Source: Nitrospira sp. (GTDB taxonomy: Bacteria; Nitrospirota; Nitrospiria; Nitrospirales; Nitrospiraceae). From it: DNA of 64,000 nt. Both the position numbers and the translations under genes were made by a program. Below the pieces are notes generated by a model, which worked only from the letters and a program-made list of their open reading frames with translations, did no database searches and had not been told where the DNA came from. Positions 53,986 through 62,260 of the stretch are shown piece after piece; position 1 is the first letter of the stretch; each line of letters opens with the position of its first letter. The DNA is taken from assembly GCA_024998565.1 (NCBI GenBank), contig JACOEM010000005.1, positions 1 through 64,000 of the forward strand, in the 5' to 3' direction.

Positions 53986-54246
53986 GTGCAGAGCATGAAC
54001 ATTTCTTTACCCGACCCCTTGAAGCAGTTCGTGGATGGGCAGATCGCCGAAGGCCGCTATAGCAGCGTGAGCGAATATGTGCGCGAGCTGATCCGCGCCG
54101 ACGAGAAACGCAAAGCCGAAGCACAACTCGAAGCGAAACTATTGGAAGGACTGAACAGCCGCGAGAGTGAAATGACACCAGCTGACTGGAGTGCCATTCG
54201 CCAAGAGGCCTTGGCGAAGCTGGGAGCACGAAAGAAGCAGCGCTAA
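53986..54246 (+). CDS. parD: ParD-type antitoxin (ribbon-helix-helix)
   Basis: The 86-residue protein has an RHH domain (MNISLPDPLKQFVDGQIAEGRYSSVSEYVRELIRADEKR) and a charged toxin-binding tail. The GTG at 53986 lies 6 nt after AAGGAGG; the ATG at 53995 is an alternative with worse spacing. The stop codon overlaps the parE start by one base (TAATG). Confidence 0.92.
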   Translation: MQSMNISLPDPLKQFVDGQIAEGRYSSVSEYVRELIRADEKRKAEAQLEAKLLEGLNSRESEMTPADWSAIRQEALAKLGARKKQR

Positions 54247-54692
54247 TGCCGACGGCCTACCAGCGGGCGGGAGCCAGGCGCGACCTGGTTGAGCATTTCG
54301 TCTACCTGACGGACAACGTGGGATTGGACACCGCGGAACGCTTCCTGGCCAACGCCGAAGCCAGCTTCAATGATCTCGCTGAACAGCCCATGATGGGTGC
54401 ACCGCTGACACTGCAGCATCCCGCCCTGGCGAACATGCGCAAATGGCGCATCAAGGACTTCGACAACTACCTGATCTTCTACCTCCCGCATCCTGACAGT
54501 GTGTCGATCATACGTGTGCTGCATGCGGCACGAGACTGGTGGAGCTTGGACGTAGCTGGGCATGGAGTGAGAGCGCACAGCGCCTCGTGCAAGACGCCGG
54601 ATACACGTGATGGATTGCGATGTGAAAGACTACAGCAGCGATTCTTGAAGCCGTCCACGGCACGGCGAGGGGACGGCATAAGGCCGGCGTGA
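54246..54692 (+). CDS. parE: ParE-type toxin with atypical C-terminal tail
   Basis: The first 100 residues are a RelE/ParE toxin (RRDLVEHFVYLTDNVGLDTAERFLANAEASFNDLAEQPMMG, ANMRKWRIKDFDNYLIFYLPHPDSVSIIRVLHAARDWWSL). Family proteins usually stop soon after this point, near 98 residues. Here about 47 extra residues of low-complexity, Arg-rich sequence follow and overlap an antitoxin relic in another frame, so the original stop was probably lost. ParE poisons DNA gyrase in the studied cases. Whether the tail affects activity is unknown. Confidence 0.85.
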   Translation: MPTAYQRAGARRDLVEHFVYLTDNVGLDTAERFLANAEASFNDLAEQPMMGAPLTLQHPALANMRKWRIKDFDNYLIFYLPHPDSVSIIRVLHAARDWWSLDVAGHGVRAHSASCKTPDTRDGLRCERLQQRFLKPSTARRGDGIRPA

Positions 54693-54742
54693 TGGAGCCG
54701 CTCACGCTGAGCGAATTGGCCGATGCCATGCTCGGTCGGTGA
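54620..54742 (+). pseudogene. Remnant of an XRE-type antitoxin gene
   Basis: In the frame ATG-TGA-AAG... at 54620, codon 2 is a stop, followed by KTTAAILEAVHGTARGRHKAGVM then EPLTLSELADAMLGR and TGA at 54740. This resembles the N-terminus of small XRE/HigA-type antitoxin regulators (for example AILEAVHETA... GVM). The DNA-binding domain is missing. The rest of the gap to 55021 holds no gene. Confidence 0.5.
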
Positions 54743-55021
54743 GTGAGTGGGGCCATCCGGATCACACTGTGTGAGGAGTCCATGCGGAAGTTACGCACGC
54801 AAGGGGAAGTCGGCCAGGTAGAGGACGAGACCACTCCCGCGTTAGCCAGGAGCGGTGGCTAAATCTCGTCAGAATGCCTGGCTGGCTTCGAGTAGAACAG
54901 ATGGCTGCTTTGGAGCATGACGAATGCCTGGTGTGACCGGCATACGCCCACGTTCTCCGTATCCTTCTCCGTCTCAAGTTTCTCCTTCGCTGAGCCGATC
55001 ATTCATTTGAGGACTGTCTCC

Positions 55022-55744
55022 ATGGGTTTAGAAATCATCGAAATTGTCGAAGATGACCAGGGTCAGGCTAAGCTGTTGGATCAGGTCCTTCGGCAAGCGT
55101 CGTTCCGGACGAATGTCGCATTCGATGGCCCGTCCGCGATGCAGGACGTGTGGCGTATCAAGCCCTCCTTGATCATGGCCGACGATAACTTGCCCGGCTT
55201 GACCGGACGGGAAATGTGCAAACGCCTCCGGCAGGACCCTTCCACAAAATACATTCCCATCATTCTCATGTCCGGCTATTCATCTGAAGAACGTCGTGTC
55301 GAGGCACTCGATGGCGGAGCCGATGACTTCATCGTCAAACCCTATGCAGCGGGCGAACTGGTCGCGCGCGTGAGGGCGCTGCTGCGCCGATCTCAGCAGG
55401 GACAAGGACAGGAGGAGGAACTCGGTGAGGATCTCGCCTTGACGGAGAGTCTGTACGTGGCGGTGTACCGCGGGCAGAAGTTGACGCTATCCGCTCATGA
55501 ATGGAAATCACTGCGGCGACTGACCAGTACGGTCGGAAGCGTGGTCCCGCGCGAAGAACTCAGCACGCTCCTCTGGGGGGACGACGCCCTGATGCATGAC
55601 GGGGAAATCGACCGGTGCATGGAGCAACTGAATAAAAAACTGGCCGGGGAGAGCCCGGCGGCGGGACACATCAAAATGGTTCCCGGCGGCTTTCGTCTGA
55701 TCATCCCTTCCTCAGAGAAGTCGGACATTGTCCAGGCTCAGTAA
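55022..55744 (+). CDS. OmpR/PhoB-type response regulator
   Basis: The 240-residue regulator has a receiver (about 1-120; IIEIVEDDQGQAKLLDQVLR, the Asp in IMADDNLPGLTG, the Lys in DFIVKPYAAG) and a winged-helix domain (about 140-235; QKLTLSAHEWKSLRRLTSTVGSVVPREELSTLLWG, DRCMEQLNKKLAG). The ATG at 55022 gives the usual N-terminus, and the frame opens earlier at 54917. No histidine kinase gene is adjacent. It could control the phosphate genes nearby, but that is only positional inference. Its 3' end overlaps the CHAD gene by 33 nt on the other strand. Confidence 0.88.
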   Translation: MGLEIIEIVEDDQGQAKLLDQVLRQASFRTNVAFDGPSAMQDVWRIKPSLIMADDNLPGLTGREMCKRLRQDPSTKYIPIILMSGYSSEERRVEALDGGADDFIVKPYAAGELVARVRALLRRSQQGQGQEEELGEDLALTESLYVAVYRGQKLTLSAHEWKSLRRLTSTVGSVVPREELSTLLWGDDALMHDGEIDRCMEQLNKKLAGESPAAGHIKMVPGGFRLIIPSSEKSDIVQAQ

Positions 55745-56575
55745 CGCGCCTTTCCGATCGCCCTCGCTCCACAGCCGGCCTGCGGCCAGTGCGTCCAGCA
55801 ACCAGGCCAACTCTTCCGGCACTCGTCTGGCTCGGCGACGAGCCCGCTTCCAATCCCGTTCGATTCGTGTCTGCACGGTGAGGTTCAGCTTCTTGCCCCA
55901 GCGCCTGAAATCCGCCCTTTCCTCATACCGCCCCAATAGGGCCTGCACCTGTTTGATCCGTTTCAGCCCATCCTGTTTGGTTGCCCCTTGTCCCGGCAGC
56001 CATTCCGTCTGATAGCGGACCGTCTTCAGGGCGAGGCGCAGAGCATGGAGACGTTTTCGACGAGGCTTCTCCGAGGCCTTCTCGATCAGCCGCGAGAGGA
56101 CGCGCTCATGCTCGTGCCTCAAGACTTCCAGTCGGTGCTTCAGGGAAAGACCCGGGGAAGTGATCAGCGGAAGCGCCTGCTTCCAGACTGCCTGTTCAAT
56201 CTTGCGATAGGCCTGCGCGCGAGTCAGCTTGTGTTCCCGTCCGACGATCCAGGCCTCGACGGCTGTGATGTCCGACTCGGGTGCTTCAATCTTCATCAGA
56301 TATTGCCGGAAGACTTGCAAAGCCCTCAGCCGACTCAAGCGACTCACGGTCTGAGCCATCACCGCGGCGCGGTTACGATTGTCACAGAGCTCCAGTAATG
56401 CTTGAAGTCTACGGCAGTGGGTGCGAATCGAGTGGATGGTATCAGCGGTGCCGTCGCCCGCCATCGCGTGGCGTATCAAACGAAGCACCGTGGCTTGGTA
56501 GGTGGCAGCCGCCTGAACGACTTCTTGCCCGAGACTGGCCGGTGCTGTATGAATAGGGGAGCGTGGTCTTCTCAT
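55712..56575 (-). CDS. CHAD-domain protein
   Basis: The 287-residue protein is a CHAD (conserved histidine alpha-helical) domain: HSIRTHCRRLQALLELCD, LSRLRALQVFRQYLM and RLHALRLALKTVRYQTEWL. Conserved His and Arg/Lys residues bind polyphosphate in the family. Its position beside SixA and the ppx-phoU-pst genes fits a polyphosphate-related role. The start is at 56575. It overlaps the response regulator gene convergently by 33 nt. Confidence 0.86.
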   Translation of the reverse strand: MRRPRSPIHTAPASLGQEVVQAAATYQATVLRLIRHAMAGDGTADTIHSIRTHCRRLQALLELCDNRNRAAVMAQTVSRLSRLRALQVFRQYLMKIEAPESDITAVEAWIVGREHKLTRAQAYRKIEQAVWKQALPLITSPGLSLKHRLEVLRHEHERVLSRLIEKASEKPRRKRLHALRLALKTVRYQTEWLPGQGATKQDGLKRIKQVQALLGRYEERADFRRWGKKLNLTVQTRIERDWKRARRRARRVPEELAWLLDALAAGRLWSEGDRKGALLSLDNVRLL

Positions 56576-56694
56576 GGCAGCCTCACAGTGGAAGTGAGAG
56601 AGGCCGGCCGGAGAGCAGCGGCAAGACTTCGAGTACCGATTGAACTAGTAACGGCCACCTGACCACCGACTTTCTTCCTGCCGGAGGATGCCCG

Positions 56695-57192
56695 ATGGAC
56701 TGCCTCTTCTTTCGACATGGTATCGCGATCGAGCGTCAGGAGTGGAGCGGGCAGGAACAGGACCGTCCACTGACCGACAAAGGCGCAGCGCGAACCCGAG
56801 AATCCGGCAAGGGACTGCTCAATCTGCGCATCAAACCGACGCATATCCTTTCAAGTCCCCTGGCGCGTGCGCACGACACCGCCGCCATTCTTCAACCCTT
56901 GATTCGTTCCAACCCGAAGATCCGGATCTGCAGCGAACTCGATCCAACAGCGGCACCTCGCACCCTGTTTGCGCTGCTGGATGCGCTGCCGCCGGACGCC
57001 GTCGCGCTCTGTATCGGCCATGAACCTCACCTGAGCCTGGCCGCGGGAATCCTGCTCACGGGAAAGCCCTGCAGCGGCCTGTCACTCAAAAAAGCAGGAG
57101 CCTGCCTGATCCACATCGAAGAGTCCGTGAGGCCCGCGGCAGGACGACTCGAATGGTGGCTGACGGCAGCACAACTGCGGGCTCTCGCATGA
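56695..57192 (+). CDS. sixA: SixA-type phosphohistidine phosphatase
   Basis: The 165-residue histidine-phosphatase-superfamily protein has the RHG motif (CLFFRHGIAIE), ILSSPLARAHDTAAIL and the second His in CIGHEPHLSLAAG. SixA removes phosphate from Hpt proteins in E. coli. The Hpt protein at 24544 is a possible but unproven target. Many SixA-like genes sit beside CHAD and Ppx genes, as here. It ends 171 nt before copy B of the inverted-repeat element. Confidence 0.88.
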   Translation: MDCLFFRHGIAIERQEWSGQEQDRPLTDKGAARTRESGKGLLNLRIKPTHILSSPLARAHDTAAILQPLIRSNPKIRICSELDPTAAPRTLFALLDALPPDAVALCIGHEPHLSLAAGILLTGKPCSGLSLKKAGACLIHIEESVRPAAGRLEWWLTAAQLRALA

Positions 57193-57362
57193 TCACCAGC
57201 CGACTCACAAGCCAATCCAACAAGTAGCGAATACCGGTTGCGCATCGTGAAACCGGATCTGCCGGGATACTCGAGACTGCTCATAGAGACAGACAGGGCT
57301 TCGCACATGCGCACCGTGCGAGGGAGGGCGGAGGAAACAGAGGCCGACGCGGCAGACGCTTT

Positions 57363-57488
57363 AGCCCGCATTATTCATGACGGTTCGTCGCGAAATTGTC
57401 GAGCCACGTCGCGAGACCGGCGGCCGAAGGCTCGTCGCAGCAGCGGATCGGCGATTGCAGCAGAAGCGCTCATGAATAATGCGGGTTA
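57363..57488. repeat. MITE-like inverted-repeat element, copy B
   Basis: A 126-bp unit with perfect 16-bp inverted ends (CCCGCATTATTCATGA and its complement) that extend with one mismatch to about 19 bp. The left end, AGCCCGCATTATTCATGA, differs at one base from the left end of copy A. There is no coding sequence. Its right end coincides with the ppx stop codon (57486-57488). It fills most of the 293-bp gap between convergent sixA and ppx and could also act as a bidirectional terminator. Confidence 0.75.
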
Positions 57489-59039
57489 GGTGACGTCGTC
57501 TTCCTGGCTTGTGGTGACGAACTGAACCGGCCGCTTGAACACCTTCTCGAAGAGATCGCTGCGACCCCGCGCCGCCCAGATTTCCAGCTCGGCATCACCC
57601 GACACGTCCACCGTGATGACGACGGTCTTGCCGATTTTGACCTCGACATTCCGCACCACCGAAAACTGGCTTCGATCCAATCCGTCGGCAATACGGAGCA
57701 GGGCCGACAGCACGTTGATGATGCGCTGATTCCCTTCCGGCAACGCGGTGAACTCACTGTGCTTCCGCGTCGGTACCGAGCGGCGGTGATACCGCGAGAC
57801 ATTCGCCACCAGATCGATTTCCTCGGCGGTGAATCCGGAAAGATCGCTGTTCTTGATCAAGTAGTAGGCATGTTTGTGATGCTGGCGTGAATTGATCAAA
57901 TATCCGATGTCGTGCAGGATGGCCGCGAACTCCAGCCACTCACGCTCCCGCTGCCCGAATCCGTGCAACGACGTGGTTTGATCGAACAGGCGTAAGGCGA
58001 GTCCGGCGACATGGAGCGCATGCGTCTCGGAGACATGGCACCGGCGAGCCAGGGCCAGAATGTTCCGCTTCCGGACATCGGGAATGTCCCGCTCCGCCTG
58101 AATACCCTCGTGGTGCCGCTGAATAAAATCGTAAATGATCCCTTCCCGGATCGCCTTGTCGCAAATCGTCAGCTCATCTTTCCGTAACAGGTCGAGCAGA
58201 ATTCGAAACACCATCGTCGCAGGAAGCAGCGTATCCACGCGTTTGGGATCAAGCCCCGGCATGGCCAGCCGGGTTTTCAGCGTGGCGTCGGCCAGACGTT
58301 TTTCAACGGCGGCAATTTCTTTCGCCGAAATTTTCGTGAGGTTCAGCTGCTGGAGCGGGCGGCCCGTGCGCTGCAGATAAATGACTTCGGCCAGGTTGCC
58401 CGCCATCCCGGAAGTGGCGATGATCTGCTCCACGCGTTTTGTCTTATAGGTACCGAGCGCCTGCTTGAGTTGACCGGTCACAGCCTCTTCGAGTTCGTGC
58501 AGCATCGCCTTAGAGGGCGGCGTCTTGGTCAGATACAAATCTTTGAGCCGAATCGCTCCCAACTTGAGGCTGCGAGCCTGATAGATCGTTTCCCGGTTCC
58601 CGACGATCACCTCGACCGAACCGCCTCCGATATCGATCACGAGGGTAGGCGGCTCAGGGAGAGCGACGCTGTTCTGCACGCCAAGGAAGATTAAGCGGGC
58701 TTCCTCTGCGCCTGTGATGACCCGGACCGTCAACCCGGTTTGTTGTGCGACATGATCGAGAAATTCCCCGCCGTTTCGCGCCTCTCGTACCGCGCTGGTC
58801 GCCACGCCTTCGATCCGCTCGTAGCCCTTGTTCCTGGCCAGCGTGACCAGGTTCCGGATGACTTCGAGTCCGCGCATCATCGCCTGGTCGGAGAGGCGGC
58901 GTGACGTGAACACCCCGTCACCGAGACGGGTCATGTCTTTGAAGCGGTCGAGAATCTTATAGGTGTAGTCCGGCTGAACTTCCGCCAGGACCATATGAAT
59001 GGAATTGGTGCCGATATCGAGGACGGCCAGTTTGGGCAT
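57486..59039 (-). CDS. ppx: Exopolyphosphatase/guanosine pentaphosphate phosphatase family protein
   Basis: Ppx/GppA removes terminal phosphate from polyphosphate or pppGpp. The 517-residue protein has the ASKHA N-terminus (LAVLDIGTNSIHMVLAEVQ, the Asp/Glu in GVATSAVREARNGGEFL, VIDIGGGSVEVIVGN) and a C-terminal HD-like domain (RCHVSETHALHVAGLALRLF, FAAILHDIGYLI). It directly abuts phoU with no gap, so it shares the pst-phoU transcript. Which of the two substrates it prefers cannot be told. Confidence 0.92.
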   Translation of the reverse strand: MPKLAVLDIGTNSIHMVLAEVQPDYTYKILDRFKDMTRLGDGVFTSRRLSDQAMMRGLEVIRNLVTLARNKGYERIEGVATSAVREARNGGEFLDHVAQQTGLTVRVITGAEEARLIFLGVQNSVALPEPPTLVIDIGGGSVEVIVGNRETIYQARSLKLGAIRLKDLYLTKTPPSKAMLHELEEAVTGQLKQALGTYKTKRVEQIIATSGMAGNLAEVIYLQRTGRPLQQLNLTKISAKEIAAVEKRLADATLKTRLAMPGLDPKRVDTLLPATMVFRILLDLLRKDELTICDKAIREGIIYDFIQRHHEGIQAERDIPDVRKRNILALARRCHVSETHALHVAGLALRLFDQTTSLHGFGQREREWLEFAAILHDIGYLINSRQHHKHAYYLIKNSDLSGFTAEEIDLVANVSRYHRRSVPTRKHSEFTALPEGNQRIINVLSALLRIADGLDRSQFSVVRNVEVKIGKTVVITVDVSGDAELEIWAARGRSDLFEKVFKRPVQFVTTSQEDDVT

Positions 59040-59708
59040 CTACATGCTCGCAGAGGGAGCTACGTGCCGGATGTTCTTGCCTTCAACCATGTAGACGACA
59101 AGCTCCGCAATATTGGTGGCATGATCGGCAATCCGTTCGAGCGACTTCGCCACGAAGGTGAGCCGGATCGCGCGGGTAATGGTCCGCGTATCTTCCAGCA
59201 TAAAGGAGAGCAGTTCTCGAAACAACTGCTCGTTCACCTCATCGACAAAGTCGTCGTCCGCGCACACCTTCCGCGCCAGCACCGGATCTGAATTCACGAA
59301 GGCATCCAGACAGTCCTTGACCATACGCATCGTCCAATTGGCCATGCGCGGAATGTCGATATAGGGCTTCAGCTGCGGCTCGCCGTTCAGCTCCAGGGCT
59401 CGCTGCGCGATGTTGTCGGCCAGATCGCCCATCCGTTCCAGTTCAGACGAAATCTTCATCCCCGTCGTCACGAAGCGGAGATCGCGAGCCGTCGGCTGTT
59501 GCAGCGCCAGCAATTGAATGCAGAGTTCGTCGATCTCGACATCCAACGCGTTGACATCGTGGTCCTGCTTGATGACATCGACCGCCAGATCGGAATCCCG
59601 ATCCACCAGCGCCTGCAGGGCCTGTTGAATCTGCGATTCGACGAGCCCGCCCATACGGAGCAATGTCTGCTTGAGATGCGCGAGGTCTTGATCGAAATGT
59701 CGTTGCAT
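59040..59708 (-). CDS. phoU: Phosphate signalling protein PhoU
   Basis: PhoU connects the Pst transporter to the PhoR/PhoB system and limits phosphate uptake. The 222-residue protein has two three-helix bundles with metal-binding motifs: EIDELCIQLLALQQPTARDLRFVTTGMKISSELERMGDLADNIA and AIRLTFVAKSLERIADHATNIAELVVYMVEG. It lies between pstB and ppx. Confidence 0.95.
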   Translation of the reverse strand: MQRHFDQDLAHLKQTLLRMGGLVESQIQQALQALVDRDSDLAVDVIKQDHDVNALDVEIDELCIQLLALQQPTARDLRFVTTGMKISSELERMGDLADNIAQRALELNGEPQLKPYIDIPRMANWTMRMVKDCLDAFVNSDPVLARKVCADDDFVDEVNEQLFRELLSFMLEDTRTITRAIRLTFVAKSLERIADHATNIAELVVYMVEGKNIRHVAPSASM

Positions 59709-59728
59709 GGTCGGGCTCCTCCCGCGAT

Positions 59729-60592
59729 TTATCCAAACCGCCCGGTGATGTAGTCTTCCGTTCGTTTATCGTGCGGGGTCGTAAAAATCGTCTTGGTATC
59801 GCCGAACTCTACCAATTCGCCCATCAGAAAAAAACCGCATTGATCCGACACGCGCGCGGCCTGCTGCATGTTGTGCGTCACGATCACCACGGTGTAGGTG
59901 TCCTTCAAAGTATAGATGAGTTCTTCGATCTTGCCGGTCGCGATGGGGTCCAGGGCCGAACAGGGCTCATCCATCAGGATGACGTCGGGCTGGACCGCCA
60001 GCGCGCGCGCGATGCACAACCGCTGTTGCTGTCCGCCTGACAGTCCCAGGGCACTTTGCATCAACCGGTCCTTTACCTCATCCCAGAGTCCGGCGCCCTG
60101 CAGACTATGCTGCACGAGTTTATCCAGAGACCGCTTATCCTTGGTGCCGTGCAGACGCGGCCCATACGCGACATTGTCGTAGATCGATTTGGGAAACGGG
60201 TTCGATTTCTGAAAGACCATCCCCACACGCTTCCTGAGATCGGTGACGTCGATGGCGGGGTCGTAGATGTCGACACCGTCCAGTGCCACACGTCCCACCG
60301 CGCGCGCCCCTTCCACCAGATCGTTCATACGATTCAGACATCGCAGCAACGTGGATTTTCCGCACCCCGATGGCCCGATGAAGGAGGTGACCGAATGGGT
60401 CCGTACCGTCAGTGAGACCCGAAAGAGGGCCTGTCGTTGGCCATAATAAAAGTCGAGATTGCGGACCAGCATTTTTGCATCGACGGAAGTTCCTTGCGCC
60501 TCGTGGGAACGAGTGAGACGCGGTTGCGGAACGGTCGGACGCAGTGACAATGCCGGCGCCGTCGGCGACAGACTACAAGTCTGGATATCCAT
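59729..60592 (-). CDS. pstB: Phosphate ABC transporter ATPase PstB
   Basis: The 287-residue ATPase has Walker [10 protein letters not shown], the signature LSGGQQQR, Walker [14 protein letters not shown] and the H-loop [13 protein letters not shown]. The N-terminal 38 residues (to about DAKML) are longer than in E. coli PstB, so a later start is possible. The gene lies 18 nt after pstA and 20 nt before phoU. Confidence 0.95.
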   Translation of the reverse strand: MDIQTCSLSPTAPALSLRPTVPQPRLTRSHEAQGTSVDAKMLVRNLDFYYGQRQALFRVSLTVRTHSVTSFIGPSGCGKSTLLRCLNRMNDLVEGARAVGRVALDGVDIYDPAIDVTDLRKRVGMVFQKSNPFPKSIYDNVAYGPRLHGTKDKRSLDKLVQHSLQGAGLWDEVKDRLMQSALGLSGGQQQRLCIARALAVQPDVILMDEPCSALDPIATGKIEELIYTLKDTYTVVIVTHNMQQAARVSDQCGFFLMGELVEFGDTKTIFTTPHDKRTEDYITGRFG

Positions 60593-60610
60593 GCGTAATC
60601 CTTTCTGTGA

Positions 60611-62260
60611 TCACACTGCCGATGCGGTAAATCGTCGCCGTAAACGGTTGCGTAGCCGCACGGCCGCCCAATTCAGCAACACGACCACGAGGATCAGAAT
60701 CAGCGTGGTCATATACACCATCGGCTTCGCCGCCTCGACGTTCGGGGACTGAAATCCGACGTCGTAAATATGGAATCCCAAGTGCATGAACTTTCGATCG
60801 AGATGCAGAAAGGGAAGGTATTCGTCCAGCGGGAGGGCAGGGGCCAATTTCACCACCCCGGTCAGCATCAAGGGCGCCACTTCCCCGGCCGCCCTCGCCA
60901 TGGCCAGGATCAGTCCCGTCAAAATTCCCGGTAACGCACAGGGGAGGATCACATGCCGGAGCGTTTCAAATTTGGTCGCGCCCAGTCCGAGCGAACCTTC
61001 CCGGAAATCCCGTGGGACCGCAGACAGTCCTTCCTCCGTCGCCACGATCACGACCGGGACGGTGAGGAGCGCCAGGGTCAAAGAAGCCCACAGGATGCCG
61101 CCCGTGCCGAAGGTGGGATTCGGGAGCGCCTCGGGAAACAACCATTGGTCGATCGTGCCACCCAGCGCGTAGACAAAAAAGGCGAGGCCGAAGACCCCGA
61201 AGACAATGGACGGCACACCGGCCAGGTTGTTCACCGCAATCCGGACCAGCCTCACCAACGGACCCTGTTGCGCATATTCCCGCAAATAGACGGCCGCCAT
61301 CACACCGAACGGCATCACAGCCAAGGTCATCAGAAAGACCATCAGCACCGTGCCGAAGATCGCCGGGAAGATGCCGCCCTCCGTGTTCGCTTCACGGGGT
61401 TCGCTGGAAACAAACAGCCACAGATTGTGGACATAGGCCAGGAGCTTCTCAACCCAATGCATCCCGTTCGGCCGACTGACGGCCAACACCTGATCGAGAG
61501 AGAGCCGCACCGTCCGTCCGGTGGAGACGGTCAAAAACAAGACCTCCTGCCCGGCCTCCTTATGCAGCCGCTCAAGCGCCTCAGCCTTGGCGAGATAGTC
61601 TCGTTCCAACGCGGTAATCTGATCGATGAGACGCTGGTCTTGTTCGGCATCGCCAGGGCTAAGTCGACCGCTCAGCGTCAACGCATGTCGGGCAAGCCTG
61701 GCCTTCTCAATCCGATAGTTGATGGATCCAATGTCTTCTCGCTCCAGATGTTCGATCCGCCGACGTAACTGATTGGCCCGCTCCACCAGCGTCTTCACCG
61801 TCGACCATGAACTCCCGCTTGCGCTTCCTGCTGCTGCCCCCTCCACGCCGACCGTGATCCGACCGAAGGCAGGCCCCCACTCACGCCGCTCGACAACCGT
61901 GAGATCCTCGGAACGCGCGCTCGACACAATATCCGCGGCATTGATCCAACGATATTCGGACCCGAACACATCCCGATTGCCGACCCGATACCGAAAACGG
62001 CGTTGTCCGGACGGCGAGTCCGGCGTGACCGAATTGGGGATGACTTCTTCTCCCACCACCTGACCGATCACCGTCTCCTGCGTCCTCAGCGTCGTTTCCT
62101 GCAATGCACCGGGCCAGAATTGTCCCAGGCCGTTGATCATAATTAAGGCAAGCATCCCGGCCACCATCAACAGGCTGAGCGCCACACCGGAGGCCGTCAT
62201 CCAGACGAACAGTTCCCCGCCTCGCCAAAAGTCCTTCATGAGCTTCGACCGTTCACCCAT
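60611..62260 (-). CDS. pstA: Phosphate ABC transporter permease PstA, long form
   Basis: The 549-residue permease is about twice the E. coli length. It has TM1 near residue 22-44, then a periplasmic insert (about 50-270) with a coiled coil (LVERANQLRRRIEHLERED, QRLIDQITALERDYLAKAEALERLHKEAG). The permease core follows, with TMs and the EAA-like loop (EEGLSAVPRDFREGSLGLGATKFETLRHVILPCALPGILTG). Long PstA proteins of this kind are known in Pseudomonas and other groups. The ATG at 62260 overlaps the pstC stop by 8 nt and is preferred over an earlier frame opening at 62377. Confidence 0.92.
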   Translation of the reverse strand: MGERSKLMKDFWRGGELFVWMTASGVALSLLMVAGMLALIMINGLGQFWPGALQETTLRTQETVIGQVVGEEVIPNSVTPDSPSGQRRFRYRVGNRDVFGSEYRWINAADIVSSARSEDLTVVERREWGPAFGRITVGVEGAAAGSASGSSWSTVKTLVERANQLRRRIEHLEREDIGSINYRIEKARLARHALTLSGRLSPGDAEQDQRLIDQITALERDYLAKAEALERLHKEAGQEVLFLTVSTGRTVRLSLDQVLAVSRPNGMHWVEKLLAYVHNLWLFVSSEPREANTEGGIFPAIFGTVLMVFLMTLAVMPFGVMAAVYLREYAQQGPLVRLVRIAVNNLAGVPSIVFGVFGLAFFVYALGGTIDQWLFPEALPNPTFGTGGILWASLTLALLTVPVVIVATEEGLSAVPRDFREGSLGLGATKFETLRHVILPCALPGILTGLILAMARAAGEVAPLMLTGVVKLAPALPLDEYLPFLHLDRKFMHLGFHIYDVGFQSPNVEAAKPMVYMTTLILILVVVLLNWAAVRLRNRLRRRFTASAV

